From: Corynebacterium doosanense CAU 212 = DSM 45436
GTDB taxonomy: Bacteria > Actinomycetota > Actinomycetes > Mycobacteriales > Mycobacteriaceae
Assembly: GCF_000767055.1 (NCBI RefSeq)
Contig: NZ_CP006764.1
Coordinates: 1,178,001-1,242,000 of the forward strand
Direction: 5' to 3'
DNA: 64,000 bases
In this document: positions 22,712 to 29,903 of the stretch, piece after piece
How positions within the stretch are numbered: position 1 is the stretch's first letter
Layout of the letters: the number at the start of each line of letters is the position of its first letter
Notes under the pieces: generated by a model
What the model was told of the DNA's origin: nothing
Databases searched by the model: none
What the model saw: only the letters and a program-made list of their open reading frames with translations
Program-made: the position numbers and the translations under genes

Positions 22712-23503
22712 ATGCCCGCCATCGTGGTGCTCGTCAAACACGTGCCCGACACCTGGTCCACCAAGACCCTCTCGCCCGACCACACCCTCGACCGCGCGGG
22801 TGTGGACTCCGTCATCGACGAGGTCAACGAATACGCGGTCGAGCAGGCGCTGCGGCTGAAGGAGGCGGACGACTCCCTCACGGTCATCGCCGCGACCATG
22901 GGCCCGGAAGCCGCCGACGAGGCGCTGCGTAAGGCCCTGGCCATGGGTGCCGACGACGCCGTCCGGCTCACCGACGACGCGCTGGCCGGCTCGGACGCCA
23001 TCGCCACGGCGTGGGCACTGAACAGCCTGCTGGGCCAGATCGACGACGTGCGGATCATCGTCGCCGGTGCTTCCTCCTCCGACGGGGAGACCGGCCTGCT
23101 CGCCGGGCTGCTGGCGGAATACCGCCAGGTCCCGGCGCTGACCTCGGTCACCGACGTCGCCCTGACCGGTACGACGCTCACCGCGACGCGTCACGACGAC
23201 CGGGGCACCTACTCGCTCGAGGCCCAGACACCCGCGATCCTCACCGTAACGGACAAGGCCGACAAGCCGCGTTACCCCAACTTCAAACGTATGAAGGCGG
23301 CCAAGGCGCACGAGATCACGGTGTACTCCCTCGCGCAGATTGGTGTCGACCCGGCGCAGGTGGGACTGGAGAGCTCCGCCACCCGCGTCCTGTCCTCCTC
23401 GCCCCGGCCGGCGCGCACCGCCGGCCAGATCATCCAGGCATCCGACCCCGCCGCAGCGGCGCGGGAGATCGCCGACTACCTCGCCTCGCGCGGGCTGCTC
23501 TAG
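22712..23503 (+). CDS. etfB: Electron transfer flavoprotein subunit beta
   Basis: AMP-binding subunit of the ETF heterodimer that accepts electrons from acyl-CoA and other dehydrogenases. 263 residues; typical N-terminus PAIVVLVKHVPDTW, the ADDAVRLTD block and a VTDKADKPRYPNFKRMKAAKAHEI segment (the recognition-loop region). GAAAGG lies 9 nt before ATG 22712. Followed 14 bp later by etfA. Confidence 0.95.
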   Translation: MPAIVVLVKHVPDTWSTKTLSPDHTLDRAGVDSVIDEVNEYAVEQALRLKEADDSLTVIAATMGPEAADEALRKALAMGADDAVRLTDDALAGSDAIATAWALNSLLGQIDDVRIIVAGASSSDGETGLLAGLLAEYRQVPALTSVTDVALTGTTLTATRHDDRGTYSLEAQTPAILTVTDKADKPRYPNFKRMKAAKAHEITVYSLAQIGVDPAQVGLESSATRVLSSSPRPARTAGQIIQASDPAAAAREIADYLASRGLL

Positions 23504-23517
23504 TAAAGGAGAAAGTC

Positions 23518-24471
23518 ATGGCTCACGTTTATGTACTGGTCGAACACGACCGCGGCCGCCTGAAGGACGTCACCGCCGAGCTCATCACCGCCGCCCGCCC
23601 ACTGGGCGTCGTCTCCGCCGTCGTGGTCGGCGAACCCGGCACCGCTACCGGGCTGGCGCCCGCGCTCGCTGCGTTGGGCGCGGAGCAGGTCATCGACGCC
23701 TCCGCCGCGGACTACTCCCGCCGGATCGTCACCCCCGAGGTCGACGCGCTGCACGCCCTCGGCGCCGCGAACCCCGCGCCGATCGTCCTCGCCGCCACCC
23801 AGGCGGGCAACGAGATCGCCGGCCGCCTCGGCGCCCGGCTCGCCTCCGGCGTGCTGGCCAATGTCTCCGCGATCAACGCTGACCGTACCGCCGCGCACGA
23901 GGTCTTCGGCGGGACCGTGGACACCACCGCCGCCGTCGGTGGCACCTGCCCGATCTACACCGTGCGACCCGGAGCCGTCGCCGCCGCGCCGCAGCCCGGC
24001 GCCGGCGCACTCGCACCGATGCAGCTGCCGCCAGCCAGCGCGAAGGACGTCACCGTCACCTCCTTCACCCCGGCCGAGGCGGGCGCACGCCCGGCACTCG
24101 CCGGGGCCAAGGTCGTTGTCGCCGGCGGCCGCGGTGTCGGGTCCGTCGAAGGATTCTCCGAGGTGGTGGAGCCACTCGCCGACGCCCTCGGCGCGGCCGT
24201 GGGCGCGACCCGCGACGTCACCGACGAAGGCTGGTACCCGGCGGAGACCCAGGTGGGTCAGACCGGCGTGACCGTCGCCCCCGACCTCTACATCGGCCTG
24301 GGCATCTCCGGTGCCATCCAGCACGTGGCCGGAATGCAGACCTCCGGCACCATCGTCGTCATCAACCACGACCAGGACGAGCCCTTCTTCCGCATCGCCG
24401 ACCTCGGCGTGGTCGGTGACCTGCACGAGATCGTCCCGGCGCTGACGGCGGAGATCGCGGGCCGCAGGTAG
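23518..24471 (+). CDS. etfA: Electron transfer flavoprotein subunit alpha
   Basis: FAD-binding subunit of ETF, 317 residues from ATG 23518 with a strong AAAGGAGAAAG ribosome-binding site. The FAD domain shows VVVAGGRGVGSVEGF, the VGQTGVTVAPDLYIGLGISGA block and INHDQDEPFF in the C-terminal third. The cysteine desulfurase gene begins on the base after its stop. etfBA-desulfurase linkage is common in actinobacteria. Confidence 0.96.
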   Translation: MAHVYVLVEHDRGRLKDVTAELITAARPLGVVSAVVVGEPGTATGLAPALAALGAEQVIDASAADYSRRIVTPEVDALHALGAANPAPIVLAATQAGNEIAGRLGARLASGVLANVSAINADRTAAHEVFGGTVDTTAAVGGTCPIYTVRPGAVAAAPQPGAGALAPMQLPPASAKDVTVTSFTPAEAGARPALAGAKVVVAGGRGVGSVEGFSEVVEPLADALGAAVGATRDVTDEGWYPAETQVGQTGVTVAPDLYIGLGISGAIQHVAGMQTSGTIVVINHDQDEPFFRIADLGVVGDLHEIVPALTAEIAGRR

Positions 24472-25578
24472 ATGGTCTACCTCGATCACGCCGCCACCTC
24501 CCCGATGCGGCAGGTGGCCGTCGACGCCTGGATCGAACACGCCGGCGCGCTCAACCCCGGCTCGCAGTACGGCGCGGGGCGGCGGGCACGCAGCGTGCTC
24601 GACGACGCCCGCGAGTCCGTCGCCGAGATCATGGGCGCGGACCCCGTCGAGGTGATCTTCACGGCCTCGGGCACGGAGGCGGACAACTTGGCCGTCCAGG
24701 GCCTCTACCGGGCCTCCGAGCTGACCCGGGTGGTGAGCACCGAGATCGAACACCCCGCGGTCGGCGAGACCGTCGCCGCGCTCGGCGCCGACGTCGAGTT
24801 CCTCCCCGTGGACCGTTCCGGCCACGTGAGTGACCTCTCGGCCCTGGAAACGCCGGCCGCGCTGGCGACGTGCATGTACGCCAACAACGAGACCGGGGCG
24901 ATCCAGCCGGTGGCAGAGATCGTCGCCCGCGCGGGAGATACCCCGGTGCACGTCGACGCCGTGCAGGCGGTGGCGAAACTGCCCATCCACTTCCACGACC
25001 TCGGGGTGACCACGCTGGCCAGCTCGGCACACAAGTTCGGTGGGCCGCGCGGGGCGGGATTCCTGCTGGCCCGGCGTTCCCCGGCCCCGACCGCGATCAT
25101 CCACGGCGGCGGCCAGGAGCGTGGGATCCGCCCCGGGACCGTGGACGTCGCCTCGGCGGCCGCGCTCGCGGCGGCCCTGCGGGAGGCCGTCGGGGAGATG
25201 GCCGCCGAGGACGTCCGTATCGCCGAGCTGCGCAACACCCTGCGCGACAACATCCTCGCCACGGTCGACGACGTGGTGGTCAACTCCGTCGAGCCGGTGC
25301 TGCCCGGGCACCTGCACGTGTCCTTCCCCGGCGCGGACGGCGACTCCATGATCATGCTCCTGGACTCCCTGGGCATCGAGGCCGCCACCGGCTCGGCATG
25401 CCACTCCGGGGTGAACCGGATGTCCCACGTGCTCGAGGCGATGGGGGTGCAGATGTCCGACGGGATCGGCTCCCTGCGCCTCACCCTGGGGCGCACGACC
25501 ACCGCGGAGGACGTGGACGCGGTGTCGCGTCACCTCGCGGACGTGGTCGCGCGCGCACGGGTGGCTGGGCTGCGCTGA
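24472..25578 (+). CDS. Cysteine desulfurase (NifS/IscS family)
   Basis: PLP enzyme that converts cysteine to alanine and a protein persulfide. 368 residues. PLP lysine K188 in SSAHKFGGPRG; catalytic cysteine C310 in ATGSACHSGVNRMSHVL, the long-loop class I arrangement. Because mnmA lies 3 kb downstream and no Fe-S scaffold gene is near, I infer that it supplies sulfur for tRNA 2-thiouridine. It begins immediately after the etfA stop. Confidence 0.93.
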   Translation: MVYLDHAATSPMRQVAVDAWIEHAGALNPGSQYGAGRRARSVLDDARESVAEIMGADPVEVIFTASGTEADNLAVQGLYRASELTRVVSTEIEHPAVGETVAALGADVEFLPVDRSGHVSDLSALETPAALATCMYANNETGAIQPVAEIVARAGDTPVHVDAVQAVAKLPIHFHDLGVTTLASSAHKFGGPRGAGFLLARRSPAPTAIIHGGGQERGIRPGTVDVASAAALAAALREAVGEMAAEDVRIAELRNTLRDNILATVDDVVVNSVEPVLPGHLHVSFPGADGDSMIMLLDSLGIEAATGSACHSGVNRMSHVLEAMGVQMSDGIGSLRLTLGRTTTAEDVDAVSRHLADVVARARVAGLR

Positions 25579-25590
25579 GTATTCCGCGCG

Positions 25591-26385
25591 TCAGTCCCGC
25601 CGCGACCGGGCACCGGAGAAGAAGGAGCGCACCCAGGCGTCGTCCTTGAACTGAGCGGGCATGGCGCCGCCGAGCAGCGTGCGGTTCAGTTCCGGGGTCG
25701 ACGCGAGCGGCGCATCCGACCCGATGAGGACGACGTTGCCGTAGCGCCGGCCCTTGAGCATCGGAGGGTCCGCGATCACCCCTAGGTGTTCGAAGACCTC
25801 GGCCATGCCGGCCAGCTCCTCCTTGGCCTCCTTGAGATCGGCGTGGGTGCCGCAGTTGGCCACGTACAGCCCGCCCGGGGCGAGGCTGCGGTGGGCGGAC
25901 CGGTAGAAGTCGACCGTCGACAGGTTTTTCGGGGTGGTGTTGCCGGAGAAGACGTCCCGGATGATGATGTCCCTGCTCGCGGGCAGGAAACCGTCGGTGA
26001 CCTCGCGGGCGTCGCCGGCGCGGATCTTCACCGTCGGGGAGCGGGGGATGTCGAACTGTTCGCGCACCAGCTCTCCGAGCTTCGCGTCGAGCTCGACGAC
26101 GGTGTTGCGCGAGGTCGGCCACACATCGGCGAAGTACCTGGCCAGCGTGCACGCGCCGCCGCCGAGGTGGGTGATGCGGAGCTTCTCTGGCTTATCGACG
26201 AAGCTCTCCACCATCCCCGCGATCCACCGCATGTACTCGAACTCCAGCTCCCGCGGCTCGCCGACCACGATGTGGGAGGAGGGCACGCCGTTGACGTAGA
26301 GGAGGTAACCGTCGCGGCGCAGGTCATCCGGCTGAATCTCGGCGGTACCGGTGGAAATGTCGTAGGTGCCGGGGGTGGGGGACAT
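25591..26385 (-). CDS. Spermidine synthase-like methyltransferase-fold protein
   Basis: 264 residues. The Rossmann core reads ITHLGGGACTLARYFA, VVELDAKLGELVREQF, KIRAGDAREVTDGF and IIRDVFSGNTTPKNLSTVDF, like the spermidine/spermine synthase family without its N-terminal beta domain; such actinobacterial proteins have no proven polyamine activity. I start at ATG 26385 because TAAGGT ends 8 nt before it; ATG/GTG readings from 26406 would run through that hexamer. Convergent with the desulfurase gene. Confidence 0.8.
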   Translation of the reverse strand: MSPTPGTYDISTGTAEIQPDDLRRDGYLLYVNGVPSSHIVVGEPRELEFEYMRWIAGMVESFVDKPEKLRITHLGGGACTLARYFADVWPTSRNTVVELDAKLGELVREQFDIPRSPTVKIRAGDAREVTDGFLPASRDIIIRDVFSGNTTPKNLSTVDFYRSAHRSLAPGGLYVANCGTHADLKEAKEELAGMAEVFEHLGVIADPPMLKGRRYGNVVLIGSDAPLASTPELNRTLLGGAMPAQFKDDAWVRSFFSGARSRRD

Positions 26386-26393
26386 GGAGAGAG

Positions 26394-26399
26394 ACCTTA
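26394..26399 (-). promoter_or_regulatory. Leaderless -10 (TAAGGT) for the spermidine synthase-like gene
   Basis: On the minus strand TAAGGT ends 8 nt before ATG 26385. This decides the start codon of that gene. Confidence 0.45.
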
Positions 26400-26447
26400 G
26401 CCGCACCTGGTTGTCGCGGTGCTGGTGGGCAGGGCATTCTGGAGACG

Positions 26448-26828
26448 ATGAGCATAGAAACGAGCAAGACTTTCCAGGCCGCGATGATGGCGGCGGACGT
26501 GGCCTCTCGGGGGCTTTCCACGCGCGAGCGACTCATCGTCCAGATCACCGCGTCGCGTATCAATGGCTGCACGTACTGCATCGACATGCACACTGAGGAG
26601 GCGGAGGATGAAGGGATCGACATTGCGCCGGTCGACGCGAGAGAGGAGCTGATCGTTCGGTTCACGGAAATGGGGACCAGGCTCGCGGACGGCGCTGACG
26701 ATGCGCCGATCGACGAGGCTCTGTCAGTGTTGGGCGAGGAAGATACCGCCAACCTCATCGCGGCGGTGGCCGTGATTAATGCGTGGAACCGGGTCGGGAG
26801 GCTCGCGGGCGGCTGTAGTTCTTGTTGA
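26448..26828 (+). CDS. Carboxymuconolactone decarboxylase (AhpD-like) family protein, copy 1
   Basis: 126 residues. AhpD-like core with Cys41-T-Y-Cys44 and His48 (NGCTYCIDMHTEEA), the redox CxxC-x3-H motif of alkylhydroperoxidase-like CMD proteins. GGAG lies just before the ATG. Upstream, TGTCGCG (26412-26418) followed 16 bp later by CATT resembles a weakened ECF41 promoter. It is closely related to the copy at 27592 (shared SRGLSTRERL, EELIVRFTEMGT, INAWNRVGRL). Probably a hydroperoxide-reducing or related oxidoreductase; the substrate is unknown. C-terminal extra CSSC is specific to this copy. Confidence 0.88.
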   Translation: MSIETSKTFQAAMMAADVASRGLSTRERLIVQITASRINGCTYCIDMHTEEAEDEGIDIAPVDAREELIVRFTEMGTRLADGADDAPIDEALSVLGEEDTANLIAAVAVINAWNRVGRLAGGCSSC

Positions 26829-26867
26829 TGGCCGGGCGGTTTCAGGGAAGGCATTTCGCCTGGCACT

Positions 26868-26894
26868 TGTCAGACCGCGACTGGGTGCATAGTT
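26868..26894 (+). promoter_or_regulatory. Decayed ECF41-type promoter before the CMD remnant
   Basis: TGTCAGA (26868-26874), 16 nt, then AGTT (26891-26894). The spacing to the former start codon (8 nt) is the same as in the intact promoter at 27557-27583 (TGTCACA, CGTC), so promoter and gene were duplicated together and both decayed. Confidence 0.5.
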
Positions 26895-26902
26895 AAATAG
26901 GT

Positions 26903-27042
26903 ATCGAGATAAAGTTACTAACCCGCCGCTACAATCCCGCAAAGATTTCCTTCGAGGCAGCCTCCCCGGGACTGAGCACCCGGGAGCGTCTCATTGTTTA
27001 GATCCGTGCCTCCGAGCTCGATGGCTTCGCGTTCTGCGGACG
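26903..27042 (+). pseudogene. Degraded third copy of the CMD gene
   Basis: Reading from 26903 gives IEIKLLTRRYNPAK, then FEAASPGLSTRERLIV, a TAG stop at 26999-27001, then IRASELDGFAFCG. It aligns codon for codon over 45 positions with the start of the intact copy at 27592 (METISLTRRYNAAM, LEAASRGLSTRERLLV-Q, IRASELNGCTFC). The start ATG has become ATC, Gln33 is a stop, the first CxxC Cys is Phe, and everything past the first third of the gene is missing. Confidence 0.9.
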
Positions 27043-27050
27043 GTTAAAGA

Positions 27051-27224
27051 CTATTCCGAATTGTTGCTTTTGGCGATATTAACCAAAACTGCAGCCGCGA
27101 TGGTCAATGCCAACAAGGCAACAAACGCAAGCAGAGATCTATTCGTGAACGCGACGTATCCAGAAATAGCCAACCCAAACAGAGCAACTATAATGGCATT
27201 TACTGAGACTTTAGGGCGTTTCAA
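27051..27224 (-). CDS. 57-residue two-helix membrane protein, possible immunity protein
   Basis: Reads from TTG 27224: basic N-terminus KRPKVSVN, hydrophobic helix AIIVALFGLAISGYVAF, short loop TNRS, second helix LLAFVALLALTIAAAVLVNI, and polar end AKSNNSE. The base composition is visibly more A/T-rich than the flanks and codon use differs from neighbours (AAA, TTG, GTT). Ribosome-binding site weak (AAAGAAA). It lies 67 bp downstream of the bacteriocin-like peptide gene on the same strand, so it could be its immunity protein; this is inference from size, topology and position only. Confidence 0.5.
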   Translation of the reverse strand: MKRPKVSVNAIIVALFGLAISGYVAFTNRSLLAFVALLALTIAAAVLVNIAKSNNSE

Positions 27225-27272
27225 TTAATCAACATTTCTTTGGCGTAGAAATTTAGCTGCACGAGGTTGAGC

Positions 27273-27287
27273 GGGCAGTTCCTGCCC
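27273..27287 (-). other. Hairpin between the peptide gene and the small membrane protein
   Basis: GGGCAG-TTC-CTGCCC, a 6-bp perfect stem with a 3-nt loop, 5 bp downstream (minus strand) of the peptide gene's stop. No T-run; it could act as an mRNA processing or attenuation element between the two genes. Confidence 0.4.
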
Positions 27288-27291
27288 AAGC

Positions 27292-27516
27292 TTAGTGGAT
27301 CTTCATTCGTCCAGGGCATTCCTTTTGGGGGCCTAGGGCAACGGTTGCACCAGTGATGATCGCACCGACCACAGTGCATGCTGCCCAACCGACCCCCGGG
27401 ATAGCGCAAATTGCAGCTTCCAGGGCGAATCCGGAACCGCTGATTATCAAATCTTGCTCAAGAGGGGCGACCTCGACCCAGAATCCAACGGTGGGGTCCA
27501 CTTCAGCCTTTCGCAA
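27292..27516 (-). CDS. Bacteriocin-like small hydrophobic peptide
   Basis: 74 residues from TTG 27516 (the in-frame TGA lies 14 codons further up; GTG codon 6 is an alternative start). Acidic N-terminal part to about residue 22, then a glycine/alanine-rich hydrophobic segment, residues 23-62 (SGFALEAAICAIPGVGWAAC, TVVGAIITGATVALG), with Cys37, Cys47 and Cys67. The form is that of small membrane-active peptides, including bacteriocins with a disulfide loop. I recognise no specific family. No strong ribosome-binding site or processing gene is nearby, so both reality and function are uncertain. Confidence 0.45.
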   Translation of the reverse strand: MRKAEVDPTVGFWVEVAPLEQDLIISGSGFALEAAICAIPGVGWAACTVVGAIITGATVALGPQKECPGRMKIH

Positions 27517-27556
27517 AGCGTTACCGGAAGCTACACGGGGCAGCCGACCAGGTCTT

Positions 27557-27583
27557 TGTCACACCTTTGCGGGCTGAATCGTC
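27557..27583 (+). promoter_or_regulatory. ECF41-type promoter of the CMD/ECF operon
   Basis: TGTCACA (27557-27563), 16 nt spacer, CGTC (27580-27583). This is, from memory, the published ECF41 target consensus (TGTCACA ... CGTC). The ATG of the CMD gene follows CGTC after 8 nt, so the transcript would be leaderless. The operon it drives ends with an ECF41-type sigma factor, giving an autoregulatory loop. Confidence 0.8.
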
Positions 27584-27591
27584 AGACAGTC

Positions 27592-27963
27592 ATGGAAACA
27601 ATCTCATTAACCCGCCGCTACAACGCTGCCATGCTCGCCCTCGAGGCCGCCTCCCGGGGACTGAGCACCCGGGAACGCCTCCTCGTGCAGATCCGCGCCT
27701 CCGAGCTCAACGGCTGCACGTTCTGCCTGGACATGCACACCAGGGAGGCGCGGGAGAAGGGCATCGACCCGACACCCGAGTCTGACCGGGAGGAACTCAT
27801 CGTGCGGTTCACGGAGATGGGCACGACACTGACGGACGGCGCCGATGATTCGCTTATCGACGAAACCCTGTCCGTCCTCGGCGAGAAGACCACCGCGGAC
27901 CTCATCGCCGCCGTGGCTACGATCAACGCATGGAACCGCGTCGGACGCCTGAGCCGGAAGTAG
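27592..27963 (+). CDS. Carboxymuconolactone decarboxylase (AhpD-like) family protein, copy 2
   Basis: 123 residues from ATG 27592, which sits 8 nt after the CGTC element; longer readings of the frame cross the promoter. AhpD-like motif Cys42-T-F-Cys45, His49 (NGCTFCLDMHTREA). It overlaps the ECF sigma factor gene by 34 bp, so the two are co-translated. ECF41 sigma factors are commonly paired with CMD-family, oxidoreductase or epimerase genes, and this is such a pair. Probably a peroxide- or quinone-related oxidoreductase; substrate unknown. Confidence 0.92.
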   Translation: METISLTRRYNAAMLALEAASRGLSTRERLLVQIRASELNGCTFCLDMHTREAREKGIDPTPESDREELIVRFTEMGTTLTDGADDSLIDETLSVLGEKTTADLIAAVATINAWNRVGRLSRK

Positions 27964-28790
27964 CCGGCCTCTACCGCGAGCACCACCGACGCCTGACGCT
28001 GCTGGCCTACCGGATCCTGGGGCAGTGGCAGTCCGCCGAGGACGTGGCGTCCGAGGCACTGCTGAAACTGCTGGAGAACGACCCGGAGGACCCGGCGGCG
28101 TGGTTGACGGTCGTCGTCACGCGTCTCGCCCTGGATGCCGCGACGTCCGCCGAGCGGCGACGAACCGAGTATGTCGGGCCGTGGTTGCCGGACATCGTGG
28201 CCACCGAATCCGATTCCGTGGAGGTGGATGCTGCGGTGGTGCGGTTGATACAGACGCTGGCGCCGCTGGACCGGGCGCTGGTGGTGCTTGCCGACGTCGC
28301 CGGGTTCACCGGGCCCGAGATGGCCGCGGCGCTGGGACTGACCCCGGCGGCGGTGCGTCAACGCCTGTCCCGGGCACGCGGTGCGCTGCGAGCGGAGGGT
28401 CCGGTGGCCGTCGCGGAGCCCGATCTCGTGCAGAAGCTGGCCGGGCTCCTGCAGCGCGGTGACCTGCCGGGATTTGTCAGCGAACTGTCGGAAGGCGCGG
28501 TTCTGTGGACGGATTCCGGAGGTCTGAGCCGCGCCGCGCTCAACCCCGTGGCGGGCAGGGACAAGGTGGCCCGCTTCCTGCACGGGATCTTCCACAAATA
28601 CGGCGCGCCCAGCTTCGGCGTTCGCCAGGGAATCGGCGGGCCGGTTCTGGTGGCTCACTCGACCGATATGGAACGCTGGGTCGTGCTGGAGACCGACGGT
28701 GAGCGGATCACCGGGATTCAAGTGCAGCAGAATCCGTCGAAACGTGTGTGCGACCCCGGCTCATGGACTGCGTCATCCGGGGATGAGTAG
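27930..28790 (+). CDS. ECF RNA polymerase sigma factor of the ECF41 (SigJ-like) group with fused SnoaL domain
   Basis: 286 residues: sigma2 (residues ~12-80), linker, sigma4 (~100-155, LDRALVVLADVAGFTGPEMAAALGLTPAAVRQRLSRAR in two helices of an HTH), then a SnoaL-like domain (~165-275). The three marks of ECF41 are visible in variant form: WLP in the linker (85-87), DSGGL in the SnoaL domain (195-199, consensus DGGGR/K) and NPSKR near the end (268-272, consensus NPDKL). In ECF41 proteins the extension acts as a built-in regulator and there is no separate anti-sigma gene, and none is seen here. It should recognise the promoter at 27557-27583. Confidence 0.92.
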   Translation: MEPRRTPEPEVAGLYREHHRRLTLLAYRILGQWQSAEDVASEALLKLLENDPEDPAAWLTVVVTRLALDAATSAERRRTEYVGPWLPDIVATESDSVEVDAAVVRLIQTLAPLDRALVVLADVAGFTGPEMAAALGLTPAAVRQRLSRARGALRAEGPVAVAEPDLVQKLAGLLQRGDLPGFVSELSEGAVLWTDSGGLSRAALNPVAGRDKVARFLHGIFHKYGAPSFGVRQGIGGPVLVAHSTDMERWVVLETDGERITGIQVQQNPSKRVCDPGSWTASSGDE

Positions 28791-28823
28791 GGTGTAGCGC
28801 GACAAGAAGGAGAAGGTGAGCGC

Positions 28824-29903
28824 ATGCGCGTACTGGCGGCGATGAGTGGGGGAGTCGACTCCTCGGTGGCGGCGTCCCGGGCCCTGGAGGCCGGGCACGA
28901 GGTCATCGGGGTGCACCTCGCGCTGTCCAAGGACGCCCAGCAGACCCGCGAGTCCGCCCGTGGCTGCTGCTCGCTGGAGGATTCCGCCGATGCCCGCCGG
29001 GTGTGCGACAAGCTGGGAATCCCATTCTACGTGTGGGACTTCTCCGACCGGTTCAAGGAAGAGGTCATCGACGACTTCGTCGACTCCTACGAGCGCGGCG
29101 AGACCCCCAATCCGTGCCTGCGCTGCAATGAGAAGATCAAGTTCGCCGCCCTGCTGGAGCGCGGCATCGCGCTCGGCTTCGACGCCGTGGCTACCGGCCA
29201 CTACGCGGTGATCGACGACGACGGTTACCTGCGCCGCTCGCCGGATGACAAGAAAGACCAGTCGTATGTCCTGGGCGTGCTGACCAAGCACGAGCTCGAC
29301 CACTGCCTCTTCCCCGTGGGTGACACGGAGAAGCCGCTCATCCGCGAGGAGGCGGCCCGGCACGGATTCTCCACCGCGTCCAAGCCCGACTCCTACGACA
29401 TCTGTTTCATCCCGGACGGCAACACCCAGGCTTTTCTCGGGCGATCCATCGGGATGCGGCCGGGCATGATCGTCGATACGTCCGGGGCGGAGCTGAAGGA
29501 GCACGACGGGGCCTGGAACTACACCATCGGCCAGCGCAAAGGCCTGGACATCAAGACCCCGACCCACGACGGCCGCCCGCGCTATGTCACCGACATCGAC
29601 GCCGCGACCGGCACCGTCACCGTGGGCACGCGCGAGGATCTCGCCGTGACCACAATCCGCGCCGACCGCCTCAAGCAGCTCCATCCCGCGATGACCGGCG
29701 AGTTCGAGTGCGACGTGCAGGTCCGGGCTCACGGCTCGGTGGTGCCGTGCACCGCGCGGGTCGGCGAGTCCGAGATGACTCTTGAGCTGCACGAACCGCT
29801 CTCCGGGGTCGCCCGCGGCCAGGCAGCGGTGCTCTACCTGCCCACCGACGACGAGCTCGGCGACATCGTCCTCGGCTCCGGCACGATCATTGCCACCGCA
29901 TGA
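28824..29903 (+). CDS. mnmA: tRNA-specific 2-thiouridylase MnmA (TrmU)
   Basis: ATP-dependent thiolation of U34 in tRNA Lys/Glu/Gln. 359 residues. PP-loop SGGVDSS at residues 8-14, catalytic Cys98 in NPCLRCN and persulfide Cys194 in [10 protein letters not shown]; the GRxxGMRPG and GQRKGL segments are present. GAAGGAGAAGG ribosome-binding site before ATG, with TAGGGT (28786-28791) as a possible -10. Sulfur likely comes from the desulfurase at 24.5 kb. Its stop overlaps the next gene by 4 bp. Confidence 0.97.
   Translation: MRVLAAMSGGVDSSVAASRALEAGHEVIGVHLALSKDAQQTRESARGCCSLEDSADARRVCDKLGIPFYVWDFSDRFKEEVIDDFVDSYERGETPNPCLRCNEKIKFAALLERGIALGFDAVATGHYAVIDDDGYLRRSPDDKKDQSYVLGVLTKHELDHCLFPVGDTEKPLIREEAARHGFSTASKPDSYDICFIPDGNTQAFLGRSIGMRPGMIVDTSGAELKEHDGAWNYTIGQRKGLDIKTPTHDGRPRYVTDIDAATGTVTVGTREDLAVTTIRADRLKQLHPAMTGEFECDVQVRAHGSVVPCTARVGESEMTLELHEPLSGVARGQAAVLYLPTDDELGDIVLGSGTIIATA

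Noticed and set aside
26724..26942. Minus-strand 72-codon frame covering the 3' end of CMD copy 1 and the gap
   Set aside because: Antisense to a supported gene and without start signals; the same DNA is better explained as the decayed promoter and remnant of a CMD copy.
27221..27409. 62-codon minus-strand frame with several Cys/His (CGRCDHHWCNRCP) resembling a zinc peptide
   Set aside because: It is another frame of the bacteriocin-like peptide gene and its hydrophobic reading is more gene-like. I kept only the 27292-27516 frame.
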